Below, one piece after another: positions 39,340-48,195 of a stretch of 64,000 nt of DNA. The translations under genes and the position numbers were made by a program. This stretch comes from Zygotorulaspora mrakii. Taxonomy: Eukaryota; Ascomycota; Saccharomycetes; Saccharomycetales; Saccharomycetaceae. Each line of letters starts with the position of its first letter. The stretch's first letter is position 1. The stretch covers positions 372,001 through 436,000 of the forward strand of contig NC_050724.1 of the NCBI RefSeq assembly GCF_013402915.1, written 5' to 3'. Below the pieces are notes generated by a model, which was not told where the DNA came from, searched no databases, and worked only from the letters and a program-made list of their open reading frames with translations.

Positions 39340-41091
39340 CTATGAAGATGACTTGTGTTTTCTTGCTTTGTGTACTTTTTTTTCAGTCTTAGAATCTGAA
39401 TCAACAGGAATGATAATAGACCCGTCAGTATTCCCATCCGAAGCTATCATACCATTTTCGTTCTTGAAAACTTCTTTTCTCCATTCCCTTAATCTTTTAG
39501 CCTTAGTAACCTTTCTTTTGTCCCTCATTCTTTGTTCCTTTGGCCTATATGGAGCGAATTTTTTCAATCCAATGAACTGGTTTAATTGAGCATCATCTGC
39601 TGCAAAAATTTCCTTCGTTGTAAGCCCAAAACTTTCAGGGGACACTTCACGATAACGGAATTTGAGGTCTTGCTCTTCCTTAGAACGTGCTCTTGATTTC
39701 CTTTCTTCTTTGCTTTTTTCGACCTCATCAATTATAGCTAATTTATTGTCCTCTACTGCATTCTCAACTAAGGCTCTTAGGTTTTTCTTTTCCTTTTTCT
39801 CTGCCATTTTACCTTTTTTCTTTTCCTTTCTTGACTTGTTGCTGCTTTTTTCATCTTGGTGCTTGTCTGTATCTTGTATATCATCCTCCTCCTCTTTCTC
39901 TACATCGACATCCTCAGCCTCTTCAATATCTTGATCTTCATAGAAGTCAGCCATCACTTCATCATCGTCATCCCAGGTTGGCTTTCCTTTTTGCTCATAG
40001 AACTCTTCATTAAACAATCCACTTAATACTTCATTCCAATCCTCCTCTTTGTACTCATTGTTCAGTAGAGTATTTGTAATTTTCTTAATCATGGCCTCGT
40101 CAATATCTGCGCCATACTCTTTTTTCAATTGTTCCAAGACATCAGTCAACTTATGAACTTTTTCGGTCTTCTTCTTTTGTATTGACCTCTCCGTTTCTAA
40201 CATCTCTTTGTTTTTTATCTCTCTCTCCTCTTCTCTCTTTTTCCTACGTGATTTGGAAGCAGCTCTTCTCGCGGTAGCTTGATTACGTGCATAAGAAACA
40301 ATATCTGCAGAATTTGGATCCTCATAGCGGAAGTTGTAGGCAGTCTCAAATTGTTCTACCGCATCTTCAAATTCATCATCATCTTCCTGCATATCTGAAT
40401 CATGATCAAGTGACACAACTTTATCACCCTTTCTTGGAATCCAAGCTTGATTATTGATAAATTCGTCTAAAAATTTTTCCTGATTCTGCGCAGGATCAGG
40501 CAGATTGAGGTTTGATTTTTCAACTTTTTTCGAGGGTGTTTTCTTTTTCAAAAAGTCCTCGTCTTCTTGATCGCTCTCTACTCCTTCATCAAACGCGTTT
40601 TTGATTTCATCTAACAGCTTAGTCTTTTCTTCTTTTTGCTGGTCAACGTACGACTGCTTACCGTCAATGGTACTTTCCTCTTGCTCTTCATCTTCCGCAA
40701 ATGTATTTCCTGCTAGAATGTTCATTCTGTGGTAATCCTTTAGGTAAATTGGTTTATGTTTCTCATTTTTCTCGTTTGCATTGGCTGTCCTTTCAGCATC
40801 ATGAAAAAATCTGACCTTAGGATTGAATAGAACCTCCTTATCGTTTGCCCGTATTGCCTTGAGGACTTTCTGAATACCCTCCTCAACCTCTTCCGTGATC
40901 AGTTCACCGTAATCATCCTCCTCTTCGCTGGAAGATTCATCGCCACTAGCGTCAGAGATTTCTTTTGGTGTTTCTATTGTCGGAAGTTCTGTTTCTTTAT
41001 CTTCTTGAGCACCAATCTTGACATGCACTTGTTTGGCTTCTTTTACAGCGGTCTCTCTTGCCTTTTTAGCACTTGATTTCTTTCTGGGCAT
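39340..41091 (-). CDS. KRI1: ribosome biogenesis protein Kri1
   Basis: The protein has 583 residues (S. cerevisiae 591), strongly charged: alternating acidic blocks (SSSEEEDDYGEL, AEDVDVEKEEEDDIQD) and Lys-rich stretches (SRKEKKKGKMAEKKEKKN). The conserved core includes RFFHDAERTANANEK-like and YKEEDWNEVLSGLFNEEFYEQKGKPTWDDDDE. The C-terminal block has FGLTTKEIFAADDAQLNQFIGLKKFAPYRP. Kri1 is nucleolar, binds Krr1 and is needed for 18S rRNA processing and 40S assembly. Its upstream region carries PAC and RRPE elements, the standard pair for this regulon. It is divergent from VPS68 (315 bp). Confidence 0.95.
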   Translation of the reverse strand: MPRKKSSAKKARETAVKEAKQVHVKIGAQEDKETELPTIETPKEISDASGDESSSEEEDDYGELITEEVEEGIQKVLKAIRANDKEVLFNPKVRFFHDAERTANANEKNEKHKPIYLKDYHRMNILAGNTFAEDEEQEESTIDGKQSYVDQQKEEKTKLLDEIKNAFDEGVESDQEDEDFLKKKTPSKKVEKSNLNLPDPAQNQEKFLDEFINNQAWIPRKGDKVVSLDHDSDMQEDDDEFEDAVEQFETAYNFRYEDPNSADIVSYARNQATARRAASKSRRKKREEEREIKNKEMLETERSIQKKKTEKVHKLTDVLEQLKKEYGADIDEAMIKKITNTLLNNEYKEEDWNEVLSGLFNEEFYEQKGKPTWDDDDEVMADFYEDQDIEEAEDVDVEKEEEDDIQDTDKHQDEKSSNKSRKEKKKGKMAEKKEKKNLRALVENAVEDNKLAIIDEVEKSKEERKSRARSKEEQDLKFRYREVSPESFGLTTKEIFAADDAQLNQFIGLKKFAPYRPKEQRMRDKRKVTKAKRLREWRKEVFKNENGMIASDGNTDGSIIIPVDSDSKTEKKVHKARKHKSSS

Positions 41092-41145
41092 TTCACTAAA
41101 TATGCAACAGATCCTATGTCGATAATGGTCTCACTACTCGTATCG

Positions 41146-41195
41146 ATGAGATGAGATGAGATGAGATGAGATGAGATGAGATGAGATGAGATGAG
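41146..41195. repeat. (ATGAG)10 array made of PAC motifs
   Basis: There are ten uninterrupted ATGAG units, preceded by TATCG and followed by CATCT. Every register gives GATGAGAT, the core of the PAC box bound by Dot6/Tod6 and found before ribosome-biogenesis genes. The array lies 55-104 bp upstream of the KRI1 ATG, the usual PAC position. Confidence 0.85.
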
Positions 41196-41228
41196 CATCT
41201 GTTACTTTTCAATTTTCGCATTGTTTCC

Positions 41229-41239
41229 AAAAATTTTCA
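41229..41239 (-). promoter_or_regulatory. RRPE element
   Basis: AAAAATTTTCA, in reverse complement TGAAAATTTTT, is close to the RRPE consensus TGAAAAATTTTT bound by Stb3. It lies about 140 bp from KRI1 and beyond the PAC array, the common PAC-RRPE order. Confidence 0.6.
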
Positions 41240-41406
41240 TGGTGGTCCGCTCGCGGTCTGGGTGGGATACGATTTTTGATAGCGTATCAATAAGTGAAGT
41301 TAAAGAACGATATTATAAGGGAGACAAGGAAGGCAAGTGAACATATTGATACAGCTATTGCTCGCAAGCTTGCCTTTCAGTGCTGTTATCTCAATATATA
41401 GGTGGA

Positions 41407-41961
41407 ATGGATTTGGAACAAGAACGTGGAATTTTTCGTTTCCCCTTTAAATTTCCCACGTCTGCTGGTATCAGGAGGTTGTGTGTATATTTCTCAGGGA
41501 TCCTGTATGCAGTTGGATTTTGGCTCTTTCTCGATGCCGTGATATATTCCAAGCACGCCAATGCATCGGATGTTCATGTCACCTTTGTCGATTGGATACC
41601 TTTCCTCTGCAGTACTTTCGGTACGATGATTGTAAATTCGATTGAAAAGAACAGACTGTTACAGGGCGCTTTATCTTCCGGCAGTGGTATAACCTCATTA
41701 GGAGGAGACTCTCTAGATTCCTCCGTAGCATGGCAGGCTCGCGTCGTATTATTTTTCGGCTTTGCTCTATTGGCAGGTGGATTATCTGGATCTATTGTTG
41801 TCTTGATAATCAAATTTTTAGTCAAAAATTACAATACCTATCCAACTGTTGGCATGGGTATAAATAATGTTTTGGGTAACTTTTGCATTGTCTTGAGCTG
41901 CATTGTTCTGTGGATCGCTCAGAATATGGAAGATGAATATTCTTATTCTTTGACGCTTTGA
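41407..41961 (+). CDS. VPS68: vacuolar protein sorting membrane protein Vps68
   Basis: From the ATG at 41407 the protein has 184 residues, the same as S. cerevisiae Vps68. Four membrane spans are evident (around LCVYFSGILYAVGFWLFLDAVIY, WIPFLCSTFGTMIV, VLFFGFALLAGGLSGSIVVLIIKF and NVLGNFCIVLSCIVLWIAQ). The ASDVHVTFVDWIPFLCSTFGT and NSIEKNRLLQGALSS segments are nearly identical to the S. cerevisiae protein. The family (UPF0220/TMEM50) acts in endosome-vacuole sorting together with Vps55. The position matches YOL129W. Confidence 0.96.
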   Translation: MDLEQERGIFRFPFKFPTSAGIRRLCVYFSGILYAVGFWLFLDAVIYSKHANASDVHVTFVDWIPFLCSTFGTMIVNSIEKNRLLQGALSSGSGITSLGGDSLDSSVAWQARVVLFFGFALLAGGLSGSIVVLIIKFLVKNYNTYPTVGMGINNVLGNFCIVLSCIVLWIAQNMEDEYSYSLTL

Positions 41962-42784
41962 ACAAAATTCAAAGCGGCTTTTAAGAGGAAAGGGACGTGA
42001 AACCACTCATTTCCGATACATATATCCTATTTCTCCCATAAAAATCAGACGGTCAATTGGTATACTAATGATGTGCAAGGTAAATTACTTTTACATTCGA
42101 TATCCCAAAGCTTCAGCGGGAACTCTTTGAAATACTTTAGTTTTAAGAATCAATAATAAAAACCATATACGTGCTCGTAAAGTTTTGAAGTACTTCTAAA
42201 ATTTTTGTAAAGCTCTAAAATTCGAGATTAATTTTTAACGCTGACTCGTATTTGCACCTGTCGCTGCCAGACGCATGCCATAATACGGGCACGCCTTATC
42301 CATTTATTCGGAATGTGCACACTTTTTGATGTATTTGAAATAGATATGAACTATTTATAAGCAATAAAAGACTGTTACGCAGAGCTAACCTGTCTGTTTG
42401 CATTGTAAGACTTTACAAAGTCAAGGTTAGCAACGCATTTGGGCATGGTCACAAAAGCGTTCAGCCGCGTAGTGAAAGAGTGGATTACTGAATGGATGGT
42501 AATCGTTTGAATATCGAAGTGATATTCACGTCTATGATATCTACAGTTACTATGGGAAACCAGCAATATTAAAAAATGTCTTCGACCTTTCAACAAGAAA
42601 AGAAATTTCAATCGCCAAAGTATTACTTTGGAAACCTTTTACATAACATGACATTACATGATGAACTTTTTGTATCGATGATTTAATAATTTACATTTGC
42701 TATTATTGATATTAGAAAGACATTGTTATATGATCGCAAATACAGGAAAGATTTATTGTTTTTTAGAGACATTAATTTATTCAT
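41962..42784. other. 823-bp convergent gap VPS68 / MCK1 with hairpins
   Basis: Two gene 3' ends face each other here, so no promoter is needed, yet the gap is several times larger than other convergent gaps in the window (34-207 bp). The only longish frame (42375-42611, minus) starts at TTG. A TATA-like TATTTATAA (42352-42360) is followed by a run of perfect hairpins (42384-42528). A structured non-coding RNA is the best guess. A decayed gene is the alternative. Confidence 0.6.
42384..42528 (+). ncRNA. candidate structured RNA (unassigned)
   Basis: There are three perfect hairpins in 145 bases. The first is 42384-42391 GCTAACCT with 42424-42431 AGGTTAGC, enclosing an inner hairpin TTGTAA-GACT-TTACAA (42403-42418). 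The second is GATTAC (42483-42488) with GTAATC (42499-42504). The third is TGAATATC (42508-42515) with GATATTCA (42521-42528) around a 5-base loop. A TATA-like box sits 24 bp before the first. The first stem with its asymmetric internal loop resembles an H/ACA arm, but I find no H box or ACA at the required distance, and no C/D boxes or pol III B box. The strand is guessed from the TATA position. Confidence 0.3.
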
Positions 42785-43930
42785 TCAATCAACTGTTGCA
42801 GTTTCTTCATCGTTTCGTAATTTATTCTTTGGTGGTGCAATTTTATCGAGATACTCGCCTATCACTTGCAGTTCAAATTGGCTGAATTGAAACAAATTTG
42901 GTAGTTGAACAGGTTGAGTTTGACCTCTGGGGAAAAAGTATTCTTCCTTTTTCAGATCACCGAAGAATGCATGAGCTAATATTCTTCTTGGTGACAACCT
43001 CAATTGAGGTTCATAAACCAGTACTTTCATCAATAAATCAATTCCGTCTGAGCCTGCATGACCGAAATGTTTTTCAAAGCGTGATTGCGGAGAGCCAGAA
43101 AATAACGGTTTAGAAAATAATGGACCATCATATGCTGGGTTAGAAAAGAAAATAAATTTTTTATCTGGTGGACCTAACAGTTTCGCAATTTCCCTTAGTT
43201 GCAATAAAGGTTCTTGACCCTGAAAGACAGCTTTGCCTATCAACATTTCGCCTATCACACAACCCAATCCCCATATGTCGATTTGTGTTGTATATTGCGT
43301 ACACCCGACTATCAATTCAGGAGCTCTGTAAAATCTCGAACAGATGTAACTAATTGACGGTTGGTTTTGTTCCAGTTTTTTCGCAGATCCAAAGTCACAA
43401 ATCTTCAGTACACCCGTTGTTGGATCAACCAAAATATTCGAAGGTTTAATATCACGATGGCAGATTCCAAAAGCATGTAAATAAAGCATACCACGAGTGA
43501 TCTGGTAACTATACAGTTTGACATGCTTTAAAGGTAATTCCAATTTGTTCGATGAATAACGGCTAATTTCCAATTGCAGAGTCTCTGGCAGACATTCCAT
43601 GGCTAAATGCTGATAGACCTTATTGTCTACAGGCGATACATGTGTGAAGAAATATTCCAGTCTAACAACATTCGGGTGGTCTGTTATCCTCAAGATCTGC
43701 AACTCACGAGATTTGTATTCTGTCTGAGCAGGAACCTTCTTGATAGCAAACGGACCGTACCATTTCTGCTTGTCCGGAGTAATATACGCTTGCACCACAG
43801 TTCCAAATGCCCCATGCCCAATCTTCTTGTACTCTTTCACTAACATTCTCCTCGTATTGTTTGATCTATTGGATGTTACATCATTGGCGATAAACTCCTC
43901 GCATTTCGCGCTACTCAAACTGTTGGACAT
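42785..43930 (-). CDS. MCK1: GSK-3 family protein kinase Mck1/Ygk3
   Basis: The protein has 381 residues (S. cerevisiae Mck1 375). The kinase domain is complete: glycine loop GHGAFGTVVQAY (38-49), Lys64 in FAIKK, catalytic HRDIKPSN with Asp160, DFG Asp179 and activation-loop Tyr195 in SISYICSRFYRAPE, the auto-phosphorylated Tyr of GSK-3 kinases. Mck1 is a dual-specificity kinase acting in meiotic entry, stress response and control of Cdc6, Sic1 and other targets. MCK1 (YNL307C) and YGK3 (YOL128C) are whole-genome-duplication copies; this gene sits at the place of both and represents the unduplicated ancestor. Confidence 0.95.
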   Translation of the reverse strand: MSNSLSSAKCEEFIANDVTSNRSNNTRRMLVKEYKKIGHGAFGTVVQAYITPDKQKWYGPFAIKKVPAQTEYKSRELQILRITDHPNVVRLEYFFTHVSPVDNKVYQHLAMECLPETLQLEISRYSSNKLELPLKHVKLYSYQITRGMLYLHAFGICHRDIKPSNILVDPTTGVLKICDFGSAKKLEQNQPSISYICSRFYRAPELIVGCTQYTTQIDIWGLGCVIGEMLIGKAVFQGQEPLLQLREIAKLLGPPDKKFIFFSNPAYDGPLFSKPLFSGSPQSRFEKHFGHAGSDGIDLLMKVLVYEPQLRLSPRRILAHAFFGDLKKEEYFFPRGQTQPVQLPNLFQFSQFELQVIGEYLDKIAPPKNKLRNDEETATVD

Positions 43931-44495
43931 CCCCCCTTTGACAATTGAGAATGATGAGATATGAACTAGCAGGCAAAATGAAATGTTTTGTGATAGCCTT
44001 GTTCGATATCTTCACCCACTATGTCTGCACTTTCCTCCTCTTATCAGAAACAGTGAACAAAGGCCCTTCAACGAACTGCGCTTAAATGCAGATTCCTCCG
44101 TTTCGTCACCCGAGAAAAGTAACTAATTGACCTCAGTGATTTCACCTTAAGAGCCCTTGTGACAATCTACACTTCGATGAACCTTTGATTGTTGCACGTT
44201 TTTCTATCTTGTTGCTTGTTGTTTCTTGTTTATCGATTTATCCCCTGTCTGTTCGAGGTGGCGAACCACAACATACCTGCACGAAAGTCAGTTCTGGCTG
44301 ATACGTAGGTAGTGATCGTGAAAGCGGCAACGTCAAGATGGAAAGCCCTCCTCGTATGTAGTGACTCCATGCGAATCTCTTATATGATAAAATGAAAAAT
44401 ATGTAGAACAGCACTAAGACAAAGGATATCTATCGTGCGGTTGATCGATAATCGAATCCATCACCGAGACACTATCACTAGCGCTTTTACCAGGT
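43931..44495. promoter_or_regulatory. divergent region MCK1 / MRPS18
   Basis: In these 565 bp there is no independent gene. They contain a CCCCT STRE near 44235, a GTTCG...CGAAC inverted repeat near 44249-44264 and, just before MRPS18, a possible in-frame mini-exon with GTATGT (44338-44359; see findings). Confidence 0.5.
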
Positions 44496-45218
44496 ATGCT
44501 GGGACTATTCAGAGGGCTCTGCGGTATGGGAATGGCTCAAAGTGGCAGGTGTACGAGAAGTGCTCTAAACATTGCCGGTCTCAATGGCACCATCAGACAC
44601 AAGTCCGAATCTGCGGATGGCAGAGACGCAGCAAGCGTATTGAAGTTCTCCAGTATCACGGATTCCATAGGCAGAAACAACAAAGATATATCAAATGTGA
44701 TCAGCCCGATATCGGGGCTCGGCAGCGAGCAAAACAAGGACGACGGAAGCAAGACGGCTCGGAAAGCCCACGAAGTGCCCGTCAAGTACGTCCTCAATTG
44801 TATCTTTGGCAAGAACAACAGTCATTTCACATACTCGGCAGTCGTGGAGGACGTGAACTATCTCAGGAACAATCCGGGACTGTCTTACAACGAAGCGTTC
44901 CTTTACTACTTGAAACTGCCACAAAGGGTGAAGTTTTCGGTCTCGACAGGTTACTTGGGATTCCGCAAAGCCGCCCGGGGCGAGTACGAAGCATCGTTCC
45001 AGACTGCCGCCAAGGTGTTCCAAATGATCCACGAGAAGAAACTACTCAATAAAGAGATCGAGATCGTCATGAAGGATTTTGGCAAGGGAAGAGCGGCCTT
45101 CGTTGCGGCGCTCAACGGCAAAGAGGGTAACTTCATAAGGAAACATATTATCAGAATAAGCGATAAAACTGCATTGAAATTCGGTGGTGTCAGATCGCCA
45201 AGAACAAGAAGATTATGA
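44496..45218 (+). CDS. MRPS18: mitochondrial ribosomal protein uS11m
   Basis: The protein has 240 residues (S. cerevisiae Mrps18 217). The N-terminus ([22 protein letters not shown]) is basic and free of acids, a good mitochondrial presequence. The C-terminal about 120 residues are the uS11 fold, with [33 protein letters not shown], and [11 protein letters not shown] then [13 protein letters not shown]. The closing motif is diagnostic of uS11. It sits on the platform of the mitochondrial small subunit. Codon use is more GC-rich than in many neighbours. The position matches YNL306W. Confidence 0.93.
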   Translation: MLGLFRGLCGMGMAQSGRCTRSALNIAGLNGTIRHKSESADGRDAASVLKFSSITDSIGRNNKDISNVISPISGLGSEQNKDDGSKTARKAHEVPVKYVLNCIFGKNNSHFTYSAVVEDVNYLRNNPGLSYNEAFLYYLKLPQRVKFSVSTGYLGFRKAARGEYEASFQTAAKVFQMIHEKKLLNKEIEIVMKDFGKGRAAFVAALNGKEGNFIRKHIIRISDKTALKFGGVRSPRTRRL

Positions 45219-45971
45219 TTTCTGTCTCTTCCACTGTCCCCCAAGATACTTCTTCTACGTCATCATGTACATATATAAATTCGCAAACAGTCATCGGCCT
45301 TTATTCCAATATGATTTCAATAAGTCATATTGTAGTAGTATATAATGAATGAACATGCGTAACATTGGTAAAAAAGAATAATGCAGGACTGTTCTATCTT
45401 TCGAGCCTCCTATGTATGTGGTGTGTGGTCTCTGCGTATTTTTTGTGTTATGGATGTGGTGTGTGGGCTCGAATTTTGAAAAGGTGACTTTTCTATCTTG
45501 TTTTTTCATAATTCCTCTCCCTCGCGGTGTCGGTGAAAATGTGCAGTGAGTTGGAAATGCAGAAACGCGTGCCCTGACAATGCTGGTGGTGGGTCCTAAG
45601 GCTAGGCAGAGATCGCTGTAGCAGTTCCGGACTGTGAGCTGGGCTGCAGTGAGCTGGGCTGCAGTGAGCTGGGCTGAGCTGGGCTGAGCTAGTGGAGACG
45701 AGGCCGGGCAGGGACAGCTTCTGCACTCCTGTTTCCTGCTGGCTGCACGCTGGCTCGTAAGGGAACGGGCGCAATAGGTGCTCAGGTTTGGGCCCCGTGT
45801 GAGATGGAAGATCGAAGGACTAACAGGCGTTCCGTGTAGTGCCCTGTGGAAGGAGGAAGCTTTGTTGTGGTCATTGGGGTTACAACTGAAAATTGAAATT
45901 TTGGATTTATTTTAATATGGTTACGATTAATTACTTTGTTTAAGAACACCAAGAATCAAATAACCACAAGA
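45219..45971. promoter_or_regulatory. RPL25 upstream region with repeats
   Basis: This 753-bp tandem spacer holds no gene. It holds two copies of ATGTGGTGTGTGG (starting near 45417 and 45454), close to the Rap1 consensus in reverse (RRTGTRTGGG), and a GC-rich block (about 45560-45800) with a GTGAGCTGGGCTGCA minisatellite. Frames across the block have no recognisable content. Confidence 0.55.
45634..45690. repeat. 15-bp minisatellite upstream of RPL25
   Basis: GTGAGCTGGGCTGCA occurs exactly at 45634 and 45649. A partial third copy starts at 45664 and then degenerates to a GAGCTGGGCT 10-bp unit. It is markedly more GC-rich than the flanks. Confidence 0.85.
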
Positions 45972-46719
45972 ATGGCTCCATCTGGTATGTTATAACGGCG
46001 GAAAGAAGAGATAGACGAGGAATTAATCGAGACAATGCGTAGTCGGAGGTTTTCATCGATAGGAGAAACGAGGATATGGATATGAATACGAGTGGGAGTA
46101 TGAGAGTAAGTCAGGCGTATTTTGTACTTTTGGGGAACCAATAGATTATTACCCCCATTGATGTATTCAACAAGAGCACCGTTCTCCAAAAAATGATATA
46201 AGCGTTGTGCCATCTCAGCGTTACGATTGATTCCTGCCACGCTGGAAACAAGAATCATAGTTTACTAACAATAATTGAAATTTTTATTTTCATTGTAATA
46301 CAGCTAAGGCTACTGCTGCTAAGAAAGCTGTTGTTAAAGGTACCAATGGTCAAAAGGCTTTGAAGGTTAGAACCTCTCCAACCTTCAGATTGCCAAAGAC
46401 CTTGAAATTGGCTAGAAAACCAAAATACGCTTCCAAGTCAGTTCCACATTACGTCAGATTGGACTCTTACAAAGTCATTGAACAACCTATCACTTCTGAA
46501 ACCGCTATGAAGAAGGTTGAGGATGGTAACACTTTGGTCTTCCAAGTTTCCATGAAATCTAACAAGCATCAAATCAGAAAAGCCGTTAAGGAATTATACG
46601 AAGTTGACGTACTATCCGTTAACACTTTGGTCAGAACAAACGGTACCAAGAAAGCTTTTGTCAGATTAACTGCTGATTACGATGCTCTAGACATTGCTAA
46701 CAGAATTGGTTACATCTAA
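45972..46719 (+). CDS. RPL25: 60S ribosomal protein L25 (uL23), spliced
   Basis: The CDS is join(45972..45984, 46304..46719), 142 residues, identical in length to S. cerevisiae Rpl25. Exon 1 is ATGGCTCCATCTG; after splicing the start reads [19 protein letters not shown]. The body is almost identical to the S. cerevisiae protein ([32 protein letters not shown], ending [13 protein letters not shown]). uL23 lies at the polypeptide exit tunnel, where SRP and nascent-chain factors dock. Strong codon bias fits high expression. The position matches YOL127W. Confidence 0.98.
45985..46303 (+). other. RPL25 intron
   Basis: The intron is 319 nt: GTATGT donor, TACTAAC branch site at 46263-46269 (35 bp from the acceptor) and CAG acceptor. 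Its place after the 13th coding base is the same as in S. cerevisiae RPL25. Confidence 0.97.
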
Positions 46720-46951
46720 TCTAATTTCAGAAAAAAAAATATAATTTTATCATGGTATATTTTCTATTTTTCTCATAATTTTGTATAGTGTTTCTCCTAG
46801 GAGAAAAGGTGACAAACAAGGTCTATTCAAGTTTTCGCATCTAAATAGAATTTTTAAACCTACTTAAACTTTAATCCATTGGGAGTTTTGCGACGCACAT
46901 CACATCATAAGTATTCTTCATCCGATTCTGTCAACATGGTTTAACAAAACC

Positions 46952-47851
46952 TTAATTATCATCTGAACTTTGCATTATTCTTAATATCGATAGGAATAAA
47001 TTGATGATATCAAGATAAAGGGATAGTGCGCATTTTATCTCTTCACCGATAAACATTTGCCTGAATATCAGCTGAGTGTCGATAAACAAATAAACGGTAA
47101 ACACGATTGCACCAATCCAACCGTAAAATAAATTCATTTTTGATCCCATTCCTCCCATGAATAGAAACGAAATTCCAATGCCAATCATTACCAGAAGAGC
47201 TAAATTCAACCAGTAATAAATTGACATTGCTGATTCCAAAGCTATTTCGAACTTTCCCGAAAGCGCCATTAGTGTAACTCCTATAACGACCACTGTTGTT
47301 ACTACAATAGCATTCATGACAATATCTTGTGGAACGAACATTATACTACTACCAAGACAATATGCCTCAGAGATAGTGAAGAGGGACAATAAAATGTATT
47401 GCCCTCTCTTGGAAAGACAGTACCATGGTATATTTTCAGAGCGAGCGCTAGTTCCGTTACTGGGTCCAGCTACCAGGGGATCACTTATTTCATTCTCCAT
47501 CTCATACAACTCCCTTCTTGGAGCCCACGCAATCCAGAGACACGTCACCAACGATACAATGATACCCAGGATATATAAACCCATATGATTCACAATGAAT
47601 AATTGGAGGCCCTTAGAACGCAGTGCTAACATGGAAAATACTAACGTAGTCAATAACTGCACTGAAAGTATGGAATACACTTTAGCCATAAACTTCTGAC
47701 GGATTTCAAACTCACACGCCGATATAGTCACTGAATATTTGAAGTCTTCAGGAACATTAGATCGCCGTTGTTCCACAGGTACCTGTACGTTATGATCATG
47801 GTTTAAACTTTCGTATTCTTGATATGGAGGCGGTTGGTTAACTTTCGACAT
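46952..47851 (-). CDS. BXI1: Bax-inhibitor / TMBIM family membrane protein
   Basis: The protein has 299 residues (S. cerevisiae 297). A polar N-terminus with a PPPYQEYE motif is followed by about seven membrane spans of the LFG/TMBIM type. The conserved core includes IRQKFMAKVYSILSVQL at the start and the terminal FIDTQLIFRQ...CALSLYLDIINLFLSILRI. TMBIM proteins act as pH-sensitive Ca2+ leak channels in ER or vacuole; in yeast Bxi1 (Ybh3) is linked to calcium and the unfolded protein response. It converges with RPL25. The position matches YNL305C. Confidence 0.94.
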   Translation of the reverse strand: MSKVNQPPPYQEYESLNHDHNVQVPVEQRRSNVPEDFKYSVTISACEFEIRQKFMAKVYSILSVQLLTTLVFSMLALRSKGLQLFIVNHMGLYILGIIVSLVTCLWIAWAPRRELYEMENEISDPLVAGPSNGTSARSENIPWYCLSKRGQYILLSLFTISEAYCLGSSIMFVPQDIVMNAIVVTTVVVIGVTLMALSGKFEIALESAMSIYYWLNLALLVMIGIGISFLFMGGMGSKMNLFYGWIGAIVFTVYLFIDTQLIFRQMFIGEEIKCALSLYLDIINLFLSILRIMQSSDDN

Positions 47852-48195
47852 AGTCGTATGGGAACTGCTGAGTGCTTCTGTTTGATATTTGAATGAAAAG
47901 ACGAAAGGGTTGTGTTAATTCTATTTTTAAGGGCTATCTCCAAGTTGGCTTATACTTATATATGCAGAATATGGCCACGTGAGCAAAGCGGCAAAACGGC
48001 GAAAGGGGAGGAAAATGACGGAAACTGAGAGAATAGAAAGAAGAATAAAAACCTAAGCAAGAATATTAAAATGTAATAGATAAAATAGATATAAGGAACA
48101 GCTGTTAGCTGAATGGAATCGATAGAGAGTTGCAGTCAAATTTTTTGAACGTGTTTTGAAAAAAAAATATGTGTGTACGCACGAGTTTGGTAGAC
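47852..48195. promoter_or_regulatory. BXI1 upstream / MDH2 3' region
   Basis: These 344 bp hold no gene. A CACGTG E-box (47974-47979; Cbf1/Pho4 type) and an AAAGGGG/STRE (near 48003-48008) lie about 125-155 bp before the BXI1 ATG. Confidence 0.5.

Larger units (their letters stand above)
41092..41406. promoter_or_regulatory. divergent promoter KRI1 / VPS68
   Basis: These 315 bp contain the ATGAG array (41146-41195) and an RRPE-like AAAAATTTTCA (41229-41239). No gene is present. The VPS68 frame extends into it to a GTG at 41380, which I do not use. Confidence 0.7.

Noticed and set aside
42384..42445. Assignment of the hairpin region to H/ACA snoRNA
   Set aside because: The first stem and pocket look suggestive, but no ANANNA or ACA box lies 14-16 bases past the pocket. 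Left as an unclassified candidate.
42375..42611. 78-codon minus-strand frame in the VPS68-MCK1 gap
   Set aside because: It starts with TTG and has no recognisable content. The hairpins explain the region at least as well.
44435..45052. 205-codon open frame overlapping MRPS18
   Set aside because: It runs in another frame of a GC-richer real gene and begins without ATG. The translation is Arg/Gln-rich with no recognisable domain, while MRPS18 in the overlapping frame is clear.
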